Counted from the first letter of the stretch, positions 1 to 8,450 are shown. The stretch is 32,675 nt of DNA from Sulfurospirillum sp. (GCA_016735235.1 JAERRW010000049.1:1-32675); one strand, 5' to 3'. Notes: generated from the sequence alone by a model not told the origin. Numbers and translations: made by a program.

Positions 1-221
1 TTAGACTTTTTAGATGCATATTTTCTTCTTGTAACTGAAACTTTATTGGCATTTATTGCACTATAGCTTTTTGTTTGGCTACTGCTATTTCTTTTTAACT
101 CTCTACTAATTGTTCCAGGATTTACACCCAGTTCATTAGTAATAAATTTTTGACTATATCCTGCCTTTTTATAAGCTTGAATATGATACCTTTCTTCCAT
201 GGTTAAATATTTATATTTCAA
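1..221 (-). CDS. IS30-family transposase, N-terminal part (runs off the left edge)
   Basis: The minus strand reads from a TTG at 221 as MKYKYLTMEERYHIQAYKKA, followed by GYSQKFITNELGVNPGTISR and ELKRN. This is the N-terminal helix-turn-helix of IS30-type transposases (compare the usual 'LTLEERYQI ... LGRSPSTISRELKRN'). It stays open to base 1, so only about 73 codons are visible and the DDE catalytic domain lies outside. The TTG start is chosen because AAGGAAG sits just upstream at about 228-236; an internal ATG at 200 would lose the conserved first residues. I could not delimit the terminal inverted repeat in 222-449, so whether the element is intact is unknown. It borders a region of other broken mobile elements. 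Confidence 0.85.
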   Translation of the reverse strand, partial: MKYKYLTMEERYHIQAYKKAGYSQKFITNELGVNPGTISRELKRNSSSQTKSYSAINANKVSVTRRKYASKKS

Positions 222-449
222 TCTTTACTTCCTTATATTCTGTGGTTAGAATTGAAGAAAGATTTTAACATTTAACCTCTTCAAATCCAAAATTACAATT
301 TTTATTTTTAAATTTTAAAAAATTGCACTTCAGGTTTAAATTTTGGAAACATTTTAGCAATTGAGTTTTTATGGAATGTAAAGTGTGTTGGTGCTAAAAT
401 GCTGATTAACTAAATCGTTATTTTTGCACATAGATTAAGGAGAATAATT
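222..449. other. Gene-free AT-rich stretch between the IS30 transposase and the first cassette gene
   Basis: No open frame with a start and ribosome site is visible. It should contain the end of the IS30 element and the promoter of the gene at 450. A perfect 7-bp inverted repeat (TTGAAGA at 252-258, TCTTCAA at 278-284) lies just upstream of the transposase start and could be a transposase operator or part of the element end. No convincing -10/-35 pair for the rightward gene was found. Confidence 0.5.
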
Positions 450-1676
450 TTGATTCAAATAACACTATCAATATTAATACTAATTGTTATATTTATGATA
501 TATAGAAAATTAAGTGATATTAATATACAAATAATTTCAAATAATGAAATTATTGATAAACAAGTTAGCATACTATCCGATTCAAAAGAGGTCGACAAAT
601 TAGATAAAATCAATTCAAACCTAAAAAAAATAAATAATACTATTAATCATAAATCAGAAAAAAATAAAAATAAATTAGAGTTGGTAAACTTTGATACAAA
701 TATGAGCAGATTTAGAGAATTCCTAAATCAATCTAAAGTATTTAACAAATTAGATATTGTCGATAGATTTCAAGCAATCAAAGTAAATAATGATTCAGAG
801 GACCATAAACTATTCTTTTTATCTCAATTTTCAAAACTACTATTATCAAATAATTATACTTTCAGTGATTTGGATATAAACACAGAATATTATGGATATG
901 GACCATCTAATGCCGATTCCATTTGGTTTGATGTTGAAAATATAAATGAAACTAAAGATGGCGTTGATTATAAAGTTTATGAAGCAGATATTGTATTTAC
1001 ACTTAAAGATAAAAGTAAACTAATTTTAAAATACGAATTCTTTGATGATACTATTGAGCAGTTTGATAAATGTTATGATAAATTTTGTTTTATTGATTTC
1101 GAAAGAGACTCTGAACCATACTATTATAATGATTCACATAGAAATAATGGTAAATATAGAATAGTGCTAAATGATTTATATCAATATATAGATTTTATAG
1201 GAAAAAATTACTTTAATAAATCATTTTTTAAAGTTAAATGGCTCATTTTTCCACAATATGAATATGAAAGTTTACTTCACTATAGTCAATTTACTGATAT
1301 GAATTGGCAAATTGATAGTACAAATTTTGAATATTTAGACGATATTGTTAATGATAAAGAATTAGAAATCATTGATTCTATGTCAAATGATGAATTGTTT
1401 ATTTATTTATTGAAAATTTATTATAAAGAATATCCTACGTTTGATATGAAACCTAAGATATTTAAAGTTATTAAATATTTAAATAAACTTATTGAAGATA
1501 ATTATCCAATGGCATTTATTGTGAAAGCATTATTACATTTAGATGGAAAAATAGTTTTAAAAGATTATGAAGAAGCTAAGATATTACTAAAAAAAGCTTA
1601 CAGTTTAGGATTAAATAGTCCGTCTATGTTGATATGGAATGAAAATAATTTATACAGAAAAGGAATGTTAAAATGA
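450..1676 (+). CDS. Membrane-anchored protein of unknown function with a Sel1/TPR-like tail
   Basis: A 408-residue protein starting at TTG (450), preceded by AAGGAG at 437-442. Residues 1-20 (MIQITLSILILIVIFMIYRK) form one hydrophobic N-terminal anchor, followed by a charged, Lys/Asn/Asp-rich linker of coiled-coil character to about residue 80. The middle (about 85-330) is acidic and aromatic and I do not recognise it. The last 60 residues resemble a Sel1-type helical repeat (PMAFIVKALLHLDG...KDYEEAKILLKKAYSLG). The gene overlaps the ATPase gene that follows by ATGA, so the two are probably translationally coupled and work together. Codon use is very AT-rich with many ATA and AAT codons, which fits foreign DNA between mobile-element remnants. 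A defence-type or other accessory role is only an inference from location and partner. Confidence 0.75.
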   Translation: MIQITLSILILIVIFMIYRKLSDINIQIISNNEIIDKQVSILSDSKEVDKLDKINSNLKKINNTINHKSEKNKNKLELVNFDTNMSRFREFLNQSKVFNKLDIVDRFQAIKVNNDSEDHKLFFLSQFSKLLLSNNYTFSDLDINTEYYGYGPSNADSIWFDVENINETKDGVDYKVYEADIVFTLKDKSKLILKYEFFDDTIEQFDKCYDKFCFIDFERDSEPYYYNDSHRNNGKYRIVLNDLYQYIDFIGKNYFNKSFFKVKWLIFPQYEYESLLHYSQFTDMNWQIDSTNFEYLDDIVNDKELEIIDSMSNDELFIYLLKIYYKEYPTFDMKPKIFKVIKYLNKLIEDNYPMAFIVKALLHLDGKIVLKDYEEAKILLKKAYSLGLNSPSMLIWNENNLYRKGMLK

Positions 1677-2154
1677 TTTATACTTTTTTGAAAGATATAG
1701 AAATAAAACAATATAAATGCTTTAAAAATTTTAATGTTAATGGACTTAAAAGAATAAACTTAATTGGTGGAAAAAATAATATTGGTAAGACTGCTTTTTT
1801 AGAAGCTTGTTATCTTTATTATAATTCATTTAATATAATTCGAACATCAAAAGATTATAAAATTAGGACATCATCGGCACTACTGAATAACAATAGAGAA
1901 TATTTAAATTTTAAAATACTAGAATTAATGTTATTTATTGAACAAACAAGAAAACAAAATAATTTTTATATTGATTGGATTAGAGAAGAATTTGATTTTA
2001 CAAATTTTCCAGAATTTGAAATCAATGTCAAAGATGAATGTAGTATAATTTTAAAAGACAATCTGTTAACATTAGACCAAATAGTTGGAAATGGGTTTTG
2101 GAATTATGGTGCTTATGATGTATCAGATTTTAGAAATAATAAAAATTTCTCTCA
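1673..2154 (+). pseudogene. OLD/RecF-like AAA ATPase, truncated by a REP hairpin
   Basis: The N-terminus reads FLKDIEIKQYKCFKNFNVNG then INLIGGKNNIGKTAFLEACY: the first strands and Walker A (GKNNIGKT, about residues 33-40) of OLD/RecF/SMC-like ATPases that sense or act on nucleic acids. Family members usually run to 350-600 residues. Here similarity ends near residue 160, where the frame enters the palindrome at 2155-2176. The frame continues to a stop at 2354-2356, but those last 67 codons read antisense through transposon debris, so they are not native. No signature motif, Walker B or TOPRIM domain is present, so ATP hydrolysis should be lost. It overlaps the upstream gene by four bases. 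The ATPase identity is fairly secure; its role is unknown. Confidence 0.75.
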
Positions 2155-2176
2155 TTCCCAAGCTCCAGCTTGGGAA
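2155..2176. repeat. REP-type palindrome
   Basis: A perfect 10-bp stem, TTCCCAAGCT (2155-2164) and AGCTTGGGAA (2167-2176), with a 2-nt loop, inside the flanks ctca and cgca. Imperfect versions of GTTCCCAAGCT...AGCTTGGGAAC are a known type of repetitive extragenic palindrome mobilised by TnpA-REP (RAYT) proteins. The tail of such a transposase lies 78 bases away, reading towards this hairpin, which is the usual order of gene 3' end then REP. Confidence 0.8.
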
Positions 2177-2254
2177 CGCATACATACATCACTTATATTT
2201 AAACACTTCACACCTACCAAACCCTCTCAATCTCAATCAAACCATCAACCTCAT

Positions 2255-2349
2255 CTAGTCCATAGCACTACTATATCTCCAATGAGATGCTTCATCTACA
2301 TAGCCTCTTTTTACAGGATTGTTATGAATATATACTGCCCTCAAAATCT
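2255..2349 (-). pseudogene. 3' remnant of a REP-associated tyrosine transposase (TnpA-REP/RAYT)
   Basis: Read on the minus strand from about 2349 the sequence gives ILRAVYIHNNPVKRGYVDEA followed by SHWRYSSAMD and a TAG stop at 2255-2257. This matches the conserved C-terminal part of Y1/HUH REP-associated transposases (YIHNNPVK.GYV...HWRYSS). The catalytic HUH motif and tyrosine would lie upstream and are missing; an in-frame TAG precedes the fragment. About 32 codons of an original 150-200 remain. Its 3' side still carries the REP hairpin, so this looks like the right end of a decayed unit whose 5' part was deleted. Confidence 0.8.
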
Positions 2350-2394
2350 AAAATAACTTTTTAACTAGATTAATTCCACCTCTTGACTACAACT

Positions 2395-2580
2395 TCACCT
2401 AACATGTTTTAAATATTTAAGATAAACATTCATAGGTTTTTTATAATTTAAACTTGAATGAAATCTTTAAGCTCGTTTATTGATTTATAATCACTAATGT
2501 AGATATTGCCATATTTGAATATCATCTTGTTTTAAAATTTAGTATGTTCATTGCTTGTGTATTGGCTATCTTGAGCAATT
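2395..2580 (-). pseudogene. Shredded IS3-family transposase (OrfB integrase core) remnant
   Basis: Two blocks on the minus strand match IS3-type OrfB. IAQDSQYTSNEHTKF (from 2579) corresponds to the HSD.GSQYTSNEF..F segment around the second catalytic Asp. RFHSSLNYKKPMNVYL (from about 2466), ending at a TGA at 2395-2397, corresponds to the C-terminal ERLHSSL.YK.P..VY. Between them are frameshifts and deletions, including loss of the last catalytic Glu region. The pieces are far closer together than in an intact OrfB, so the element is dead. Confidence 0.7.
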
Positions 2581-2585
2581 AAAAC

Positions 2586-2614
2586 AATACGCTCGATTAT
2601 TTATCAAGCGTATT
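2586..2614 (-). terminator. Rho-independent terminator of the Sel1-repeat gene
   Basis: AATACGCTCGAT (2586-2597) and ATCAAGCGTATT (2603-2614) form a 12-bp stem with one mismatch and a 5-nt loop, starting 10 bases past the TAG stop of the leftward gene. On the minus strand it is followed by GTTTTAATT, a moderate U tract. Confidence 0.7.
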
Positions 2615-2623
2615 TAGTTTATG

Positions 2624-5600
2624 CTATTTTACGCCGGCCTCGTTGAGTAGACGATAGCTATCGCAACCATTTTCAATTCCACCATCACAAGCTTTTCCGA
2701 ACAACTCTTTCGCAACTCCTTTGTCTCTTCGAATGTTGTCTCCATTTTTGTACATGTTTCCTAAACTGTAACAACTCAACATGTTTCCACCATCACATGC
2801 TCTAGAGTATAATTTTGTTGATTTTTGTTTGTTTCTTGTAACACCGTTACCTTTATAGTACATGTCTCCTAAAATATAACAAGCACCCATAAATCTTTTA
2901 TCACAAGACTCCGTATAGAGTTTTATAGCTTTCCTTTTGTCTTGCTTTACACCATTTCCATTGCTATACATAGTTGCTAAATTACTACAACCTCTCATGT
3001 TTTTGCTGTTGCAAGCTTTTGCATACAATATTACTGCCTTTTGGTTATCTATTCGAATGCCCTCGCCTTTTTCGTATACAGATCCTAGATTATTACAACC
3101 ATTCATAAATCCACCATCACATGCTTTTTCATATAATTTTACTGCTGTTTTTATGTTTTTGCGAACTCCAAAACCATTTTCATACATAATTCCTGAATTA
3201 TTACATCCATCCATAATTCCGCCATTACAAGATTTTGTATATAATTTTACTGCTTTTTCTCTATCATTACGAACTCCAAAACCATTCTCGTACATAAAGC
3301 CCAAATTATTACAACCATCCATAAACCCACCGTTACATGCTTTTGAGTAGAGTGTTACTGCTTTTTTGCTATTTTTGCGAATACCGTATCCATTCTCATA
3401 CATAACTCCAGAATAGTAACAACCGTCCATAACTCCGCCATCACAAGATTTTGAGTAGAGTGTTACTGCTTTTTTGCTATTTTTGCGAATACCATCTGCT
3501 TTGGCATACATAGCTCCTGAGCTATAACAACCAAGCACAACTCCACCAGCACATGATTTTGTGTATAGTGTTACTGCTTTTGATTTATTTTTACTAACAC
3601 CGTCTCCTCTATAGTGCATGTTTCCTAAAATAAAACAACTTTTCATATCTTTGCCATTACATGCTTTTGTGTATAGTTTTACTGCTTTTTTGCTATTTCT
3701 AACAATACCATCTGCATTGTGATACATACTTCCTAAATTACTACAACCACTCATATACTTGCCATCGCATGCTTTTGTAAACAGTCTTGCTGCTACTTTG
3801 CTATCTTTTTTAACACCATATCCATGGCGATACATGTTTCCTGAAAGAAAACAACTCTCCATATTTCCACCATTGCAGGCTTTTGTATATAGTTTTATTG
3901 CTCTTTTGCTATCTTTGCTTATGCCATCGCCTCTTTCATACATAATTCCCAAATTATTACAACTATCCATAAACCCGCTACTGCATGCTTTTGAGTATAG
4001 TAATACTGCTTTTTGTTTGTTTTTACGGACACCATTTCCATATTCATACATAATTCCCAAACTATTACAACCATCTACGAACCCGCCATTACAAGCTTTT
4101 GCATATAGTTTTGATGCGTGTTTTTTATCTTTTTTAATACCGCGTCCAATTTCATACATAACACCAGAACTATAACATGCTCTCATATTTCCGCCACTAC
4201 ATGCTTTTGTGTATAAACTTATTGCTTTCTTATTGTTTTTTTGTACCCCATGTCCTTTCCTGTGCATAACACCAGAACTATAACATGCTCTCATGTCTCC
4301 GCCGTTACAAGCCTTTGTGTAGAATCTCACTGCTTTTTTGTTGTCTCTGGTAATACCATCTGCCGTGCGATACATCTCTCCAGAACTATAACATGCTCTC
4401 ATATGCCCGCCATTACAGGCTTTTGTATATAATTTAATAGATTTTTGTTTGTTTTGACGAACACCATTTCCATCACGATACATGTCTGCTGCAAAGAAAC
4501 AAGCTGACATAACTCCACCACCACATGCTTTTGAATATAAATGTGCTGCTTTTTGTTTATTTTTACGAACACCATACCCGTTGCTATACATATTTCCTGA
4601 GATAAAACAGCCTTTCATGTATCCGCCATCACAAGCTGTTGAGTATAATTCAATTGCTTTTTCTCTATTTTGACTAATGCCATTGCCTTCACGATAGATA
4701 TCAGCTGCAAAAAAACAGCCTGCCATAATTTCGCCATCACATGCTTTAGAGTATAGTTTTACTGCTTTTTGTTTGTTTTTTCGAATACCGCTACCATTGT
4801 CGAACATAGCTCCTAAATTATAACAACTAGTCATGTTTCCACTATTACATGCTTTAGAGTATAGTTTTGCTGCTTCTTGACTATTTTTGCGAATACCGCT
4901 ACCTCTCTCATACATAACTCCTAAATTATAACAACTAGTTATGTTTCCGCCATTACAAGCTTTTGCATATAATTTTACTGCTTTTTTGCTATCTTTTTTA
5001 ATACCACTACCCTTTTGATGCATAACTCCTGAATTGTAACAACCTTTCATGTTGCCACCATTACATGCTTTTGAGTATAATCCTGCTGCTTTTTTACTAT
5101 TTTTGCGTATACCATGTCCATTAAAATACATGTTTGCTAAGTTGTAACAACCAGACATGTACCCACCATTACAAGATTTTGAGTATAATTTTGCTGCTTT
5201 TTGTCTATCTTTAAGAACCCCGAATCCATTATTATACATGTTTGCTAAAAGAAAACAGCTAGTTATATTTTTGCCATTACAAGCTCTAGAGTATAATTTT
5301 GCTGCTTTTTGCCTATTTTGGCGAACACCATCTCCGTTACGGTACATGTTTGCTAAAAGAAAACAGCTAGTTGTATCACCGATATCGCATGCTTGTGTAA
5401 ATAATTTTCCAGCTTTTTGCTTATCTCTGCCAATACCATCACCCTTGTAATACATGTCTGCTAAATTATAACAACCATTTGAAAATCCAGAATCACAAAC
5501 TTTTGAAAATAGCCTTGATGCCTTTTCTCTGTTTTGATGAAGGCCATCTCCCTTACGATACATAACTCCCGACTCATTACAGCCGCCTATGACTCCACCA

Positions 5601-6274
5601 TCACATGCTTTTACAAATAGTTTTCCAGCTTGTTTTTTATTTTGACGAATACCGTCTCCCTTGCTATATAAAAATGCTAAATTATAACAACCATTCATAT
5701 CTCCGCCTTCACAAGCTGCTGAATATAATTTTATTGCTTTTTTACTATCTTTGCGAACACCATCTGCTTTGTCGTACATAAGGGCTAAACTATAACAGCC
5801 TCTTACATAGCCACCATCACATGCTTTTGTAAATAGTTTTATTGCTTTTTGTTTATTTTTGGGAACACCGTCTGCAACATCATACATGTTTCCTGCAAGA
5901 AAACATCCGTTCATGTCCATGCCATCACAGGATTTTAAAAATAATTCTAGTGCTTTTTGTTTACTTTGGCGAATACCGTCTCCATTATAATACATATTTC
6001 CTGAGATAAAACAGCCTCCCATGTCTCCACCATCACATGCTCTAGAATATAGCTTTATTGCTTTTTTTTTATTTTTACGAACACCATCTCCATCTTCGTA
6101 CATTGCTCCTAGAAGAAAACAGCCATTCATATTTCCGTCATTACATGCTTTTGCAAATAATTTTACTGCTGTTTGCATGTTTCCTTCAATGTAAGCTTTA
6201 TAAGCATCGTCTGAAATATCGGCAAATAAATTAATATTTAATAAAAGCAACATTACACATAATTTTTTTAACAT
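2624..6274 (-). CDS. Giant secreted Sel1-repeat, cysteine-rich (Hcp-like) protein
   Basis: A 1216-residue protein. Residues 1-18 (MLKKLCVMLLLLNINLFA) are a Sec signal peptide with a plausible cut before DI. From residue 35 the rest is 32 consecutive 36-residue repeats with no insertion or deletion, plus a 30-residue final one. The consensus is KAVKLYSKACNGGNM.GCYNLG followed by .MYENGDGVRKNKQ. Every repeat has two cysteines with seven residues between them, 66 in all, which in Helicobacter cysteine-rich proteins (HcpA, HcpC) form one disulfide per repeat. Expected product: an oxidised, right-handed alpha-solenoid in the periplasm or outside the cell, probably a protein-interaction scaffold. 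Hcp proteins known to me have about 4-10 repeats, so this one is very long. ATG at 6274 is preceded by AAAGGG and a -10 at 6303-6308. It is a single-gene unit beside transposon debris. Substrate or partner unknown. Confidence 0.93.
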   Translation of the reverse strand: MLKKLCVMLLLLNINLFADISDDAYKAYIEGNMQTAVKLFAKACNDGNMNGCFLLGAMYEDGDGVRKNKKKAIKLYSRACDGGDMGGCFISGNMYYNGDGIRQSKQKALELFLKSCDGMDMNGCFLAGNMYDVADGVPKNKQKAIKLFTKACDGGYVRGCYSLALMYDKADGVRKDSKKAIKLYSAACEGGDMNGCYNLAFLYSKGDGIRQNKKQAGKLFVKACDGGVIGGCNESGVMYRKGDGLHQNREKASRLFSKVCDSGFSNGCYNLADMYYKGDGIGRDKQKAGKLFTQACDIGDTTSCFLLANMYRNGDGVRQNRQKAAKLYSRACNGKNITSCFLLANMYNNGFGVLKDRQKAAKLYSKSCNGGYMSGCYNLANMYFNGHGIRKNSKKAAGLYSKACNGGNMKGCYNSGVMHQKGSGIKKDSKKAVKLYAKACNGGNITSCYNLGVMYERGSGIRKNSQEAAKLYSKACNSGNMTSCYNLGAMFDNGSGIRKNKQKAVKLYSKACDGEIMAGCFFAADIYREGNGISQNREKAIELYSTACDGGYMKGCFISGNMYSNGYGVRKNKQKAAHLYSKACGGGVMSACFFAADMYRDGNGVRQNKQKSIKLYTKACNGGHMRACYSSGEMYRTADGITRDNKKAVRFYTKACNGGDMRACYSSGVMHRKGHGVQKNNKKAISLYTKACSGGNMRACYSSGVMYEIGRGIKKDKKHASKLYAKACNGGFVDGCNSLGIMYEYGNGVRKNKQKAVLLYSKACSSGFMDSCNNLGIMYERGDGISKDSKRAIKLYTKACNGGNMESCFLSGNMYRHGYGVKKDSKVAARLFTKACDGKYMSGCSNLGSMYHNADGIVRNSKKAVKLYTKACNGKDMKSCFILGNMHYRGDGVSKNKSKAVTLYTKSCAGGVVLGCYSSGAMYAKADGIRKNSKKAVTLYSKSCDGGVMDGCYYSGVMYENGYGIRKNSKKAVTLYSKACNGGFMDGCNNLGFMYENGFGVRNDREKAVKLYTKSCNGGIMDGCNNSGIMYENGFGVRKNIKTAVKLYEKACDGGFMNGCNNLGSVYEKGEGIRIDNQKAVILYAKACNSKNMRGCSNLATMYSNGNGVKQDKRKAIKLYTESCDKRFMGACYILGDMYYKGNGVTRNKQKSTKLYSRACDGGNMLSCYSLGNMYKNGDNIRRDKGVAKELFGKACDGGIENGCDSYRLLNEAGVK

Positions 6275-6302
6275 ATTTTCCCTTTGAAAATTATTTACTC
6301 AA

Positions 6303-6308
6303 AGTATA
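6303..6308 (-). promoter_or_regulatory. Likely -10 of the Sel1-repeat gene
   Basis: On the minus strand TATACT lies 29 bases upstream of the ATG, followed by AAAGGG as ribosome site at 6280-6285. No clear -35 is present, as is common in Campylobacterota, where the upstream region is instead AT-rich. Confidence 0.55.
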
Positions 6309-6493
6309 GCATATTTTTGCACCTTTAATGAATAATTTTTATTAATATCTTAAATATTAAGAACAATAAAGGCTTATCTTTTTTTGTTTTGAAATAATAT
6401 AATGTAATTCAATCATGATTAGTAAAAATCTTATGAATATAATCTATATTAGAAAACAAATATAATCACAAACATGTAAATTAGTTCAAAAAA
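6309..6493. other. Gene-free spacer between the Sel1-repeat gene and rarA
   Basis: AT-rich, with no open frame, tRNA or strong hairpin. It contains one ACATGT hexamer at 6472-6477. It should hold the 3' end of the long operon that ends with rarA, but I see no clear terminator stem. Confidence 0.5.
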
Positions 6494-7678
6494 TTAACTT
6501 TTTATCTTGCTTGTCCACTCTTCTAAAGTTTTTTCAAATCCTATTTTAGAGTTATTGTAAAAATTTAAATTTTTCTCAAGATACTCTTGTTCTACCCATC
6601 CACCAAAGTCATGTGGATATTTATAATTTTTTGGGCTTGGGCTTTTTAGTTGAGATGGAATTTTTAATGGCTTCTCTTTTTTGACATAACTCAATGCTTT
6701 ATTTATAGCTTGATAACAACTATTTGATTTTGGGCTACATGTTAAATAGATTAGAGTTTGTGTTAGTATAATTCTTGATTCTGGAAAACCTATCTTGCTT
6801 ACACTTTGTAGACAACTATTTGCTAAATTTAGTGCATTTGGATTAGAATTTCCTATATCTTCACTTGCTAAAATAACCAAACGACGAGCTATAAAATCGG
6901 CACTCTCTCCGCCATCAATTAAACGAGCGAGATAATATATGCCTGCATCAATATCGCTACCTCTTATACTTTTTATCATGGCACTTATAAGATTGTAATG
7001 AACTGCACTTGAGCTAACTCCATCTTTAAGTGCATTTGGTCTTAAAGCTTTTAAGGTGCTAAGGGTTACATGTGAATCAGTTTTTATTGCATACTCAAGA
7101 AGATTTAAAAGTGAACGACTATCTCCAGCTGAAGAACTAATGAGATACTCTCTTGCATCATTGTCTATTTTAAACTCTACAACTCTTTTAGATCTCTCTA
7201 TAATACTTTGCAAATCTTTCTCATCTAAATGAAAAAATTCAAAAAGCATCGAACGAGAGCGTACTCCTTGAGAGAGTGTAAAGTATGGATTTTCTGTAGA
7301 TGCTCCGACTATAATAGCTTCTTTATTTTCCATAGGAAGAAGTAGTACTTCTTGCTGGGTTCTACTAAGCCTATGAATTTCATCTATAAAAATAAAAGGT
7401 TTTGCTAAAGAGTTTTTATGTTTAACAAATATATTTCTAAAATTATCTACTTTTATACTGGTTGCATCAAGTTCATAAAAAGGGAGTTCTAACTCTTTGG
7501 ATATAATTCTTGCAAGTGTTGTTTTGCCAACTCCAGCTGGACCAAAAAAGATACAATGCGGAATTGTGCCAGATTTTAAAAGTTTAAAAAAAGGACTATT
7601 TTTACTACATATGTGCTTTTGTCCAATCATCTCACTTATGTTAGTTGGTCGAAGTTTAAGAGCTAGATTATCGACCAC
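6494..7678 (-). CDS. rarA: Replication-associated recombination protein RarA (MgsA)
   Basis: A 394-residue AAA+ ATPase of the clamp-loader-related RarA/MgsA/WRNIP1 family, which acts at stalled replication forks. Visible: Walker A GPAGVGKT (46-53), Walker B FIFIDE (95-100), the GASTENPYF segment typical of the family (sensor 1 region), SRSMLFEF, and C-terminal helices with DIDAGIYYLARLIDGGE and a conserved PHDFGGWVEQEYL stretch. Length fits the family, though it is slightly short of the E. coli protein. The start is GTG at 7678, four bases after the rluB stop, with a poor ribosome site, so it probably depends on coupling. It is the last gene of the ksgA-rnj-kdsD-rluB-rarA operon. Confidence 0.93.
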   Translation of the reverse strand: MVDNLALKLRPTNISEMIGQKHICSKNSPFFKLLKSGTIPHCIFFGPAGVGKTTLARIISKELELPFYELDATSIKVDNFRNIFVKHKNSLAKPFIFIDEIHRLSRTQQEVLLLPMENKEAIIVGASTENPYFTLSQGVRSRSMLFEFFHLDEKDLQSIIERSKRVVEFKIDNDAREYLISSSAGDSRSLLNLLEYAIKTDSHVTLSTLKALRPNALKDGVSSSAVHYNLISAMIKSIRGSDIDAGIYYLARLIDGGESADFIARRLVILASEDIGNSNPNALNLANSCLQSVSKIGFPESRIILTQTLIYLTCSPKSNSCYQAINKALSYVKKEKPLKIPSQLKSPSPKNYKYPHDFGGWVEQEYLEKNLNFYNNSKIGFEKTLEEWTSKIKS

Positions 7679-7682
7679 TTTT

Positions 7683-8450
7683 TTACTTTTTTATGTAGTT
7701 AAGATAGTCTCTTAATGCTTTGTATTCTTGCGATTCAAGATACCTACTTTTTGAGGGTTTTAACATGCCTAAATTCACTATGCCATAACTAACACGTTTT
7801 AAATCAACTACATCAACATCAAAATACCCAAAAAAACGCCTAAGTTCTCTATTTTTTCCCTCATTGATGGTTACTTTTATTGTAGAAAAACTTACTCTGT
7901 TTTTAATAATACGATAATTTACAAAAGGAGCAAAATCCATAGAGTAAATAGTGCTACTGCTATGTCCGCCTCTTCTTGCATCTTCTGCATGAAATCCTTT
8001 GAGCATAGCTTCTTCCATTGAAGGCGTAATTTCTCCATTTAATTTTATGTAATAAACTCTCTCCAAATCACCATGCATTAATGCACTTACAACTTTAGGG
8101 GAATCGCATAACATTAATAAACCTTCGCTACTATAATCAAGTCTTCCGACACTCAAATAGTTGGCATATTTACTAGGTAAACTATCGTAAATAGTCTTTC
8201 TTCCTCTATCGTCTTTTTTGCTAACTAACTCACCTTTTGGTTTGTTATAAACTATAACTGTATAACCATCTTTTTCATAAAGGTTTTTACCATTTACATT
8301 TACTTTGTCATCAAAATTTACTTTAGTAGATAAGTCTACTGTAACTTTGCCGCCTACTTTTACCAAACCTTTTTTTATAATATCGTCTGCTTCTCTTCTT
8401 GAGTAGTGAGTGTTATGAGAAATTATTTTATTTAATCTAATTTTTTCCAC
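7683..8450 (-). CDS. rluB: RsuA/RluB-family pseudouridine synthase
   Basis: A 255-residue protein with an N-terminal S4 RNA-binding domain (about residues 3-60, RLNKIISHNTHYSRREADDI) and a synthase domain with the family signature GRLDYSSEGLLML, whose Asp is the catalytic residue. NEGKNRELRRFFGYFDVDVV is the conserved C-terminal motif of RsuA/RluB/RluE/RluF. RluB (23S rRNA helix 89) is the likeliest member because Campylobacterota usually carry one such gene beside rnj, but RsuA or RluE specificity cannot be excluded. The GTG start shares one base with the TAG stop of kdsD, so it is translationally coupled. Confidence 0.88.
   Translation of the reverse strand: MEKIRLNKIISHNTHYSRREADDIIKKGLVKVGGKVTVDLSTKVNFDDKVNVNGKNLYEKDGYTVIVYNKPKGELVSKKDDRGRKTIYDSLPSKYANYLSVGRLDYSSEGLLMLCDSPKVVSALMHGDLERVYYIKLNGEITPSMEEAMLKGFHAEDARRGGHSSSTIYSMDFAPFVNYRIIKNRVSFSTIKVTINEGKNRELRRFFGYFDVDVVDLKRVSYGIVNLGMLKPSKSRYLESQEYKALRDYLNYIKK

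Noticed and set aside
2937-5450. Several plus-strand open frames of 63-138 codons within the Sel1-repeat gene
   Set aside because: They are antisense reflections of the 108-base repeat, recur with the same period, have low-complexity hydrophobic products and lack ribosome sites.
2624-6274. 108-base periodicity considered as a CRISPR or satellite array
   Set aside because: The period is exactly 36 codons in an uninterrupted reading frame with a signal peptide; there is no repeat-spacer alternation.
6330-6362. AT-rich dyad CTTAAATATTAAG region as an operator or terminator
   Set aside because: Short and A/T only; such dyads arise often by chance at this base composition.
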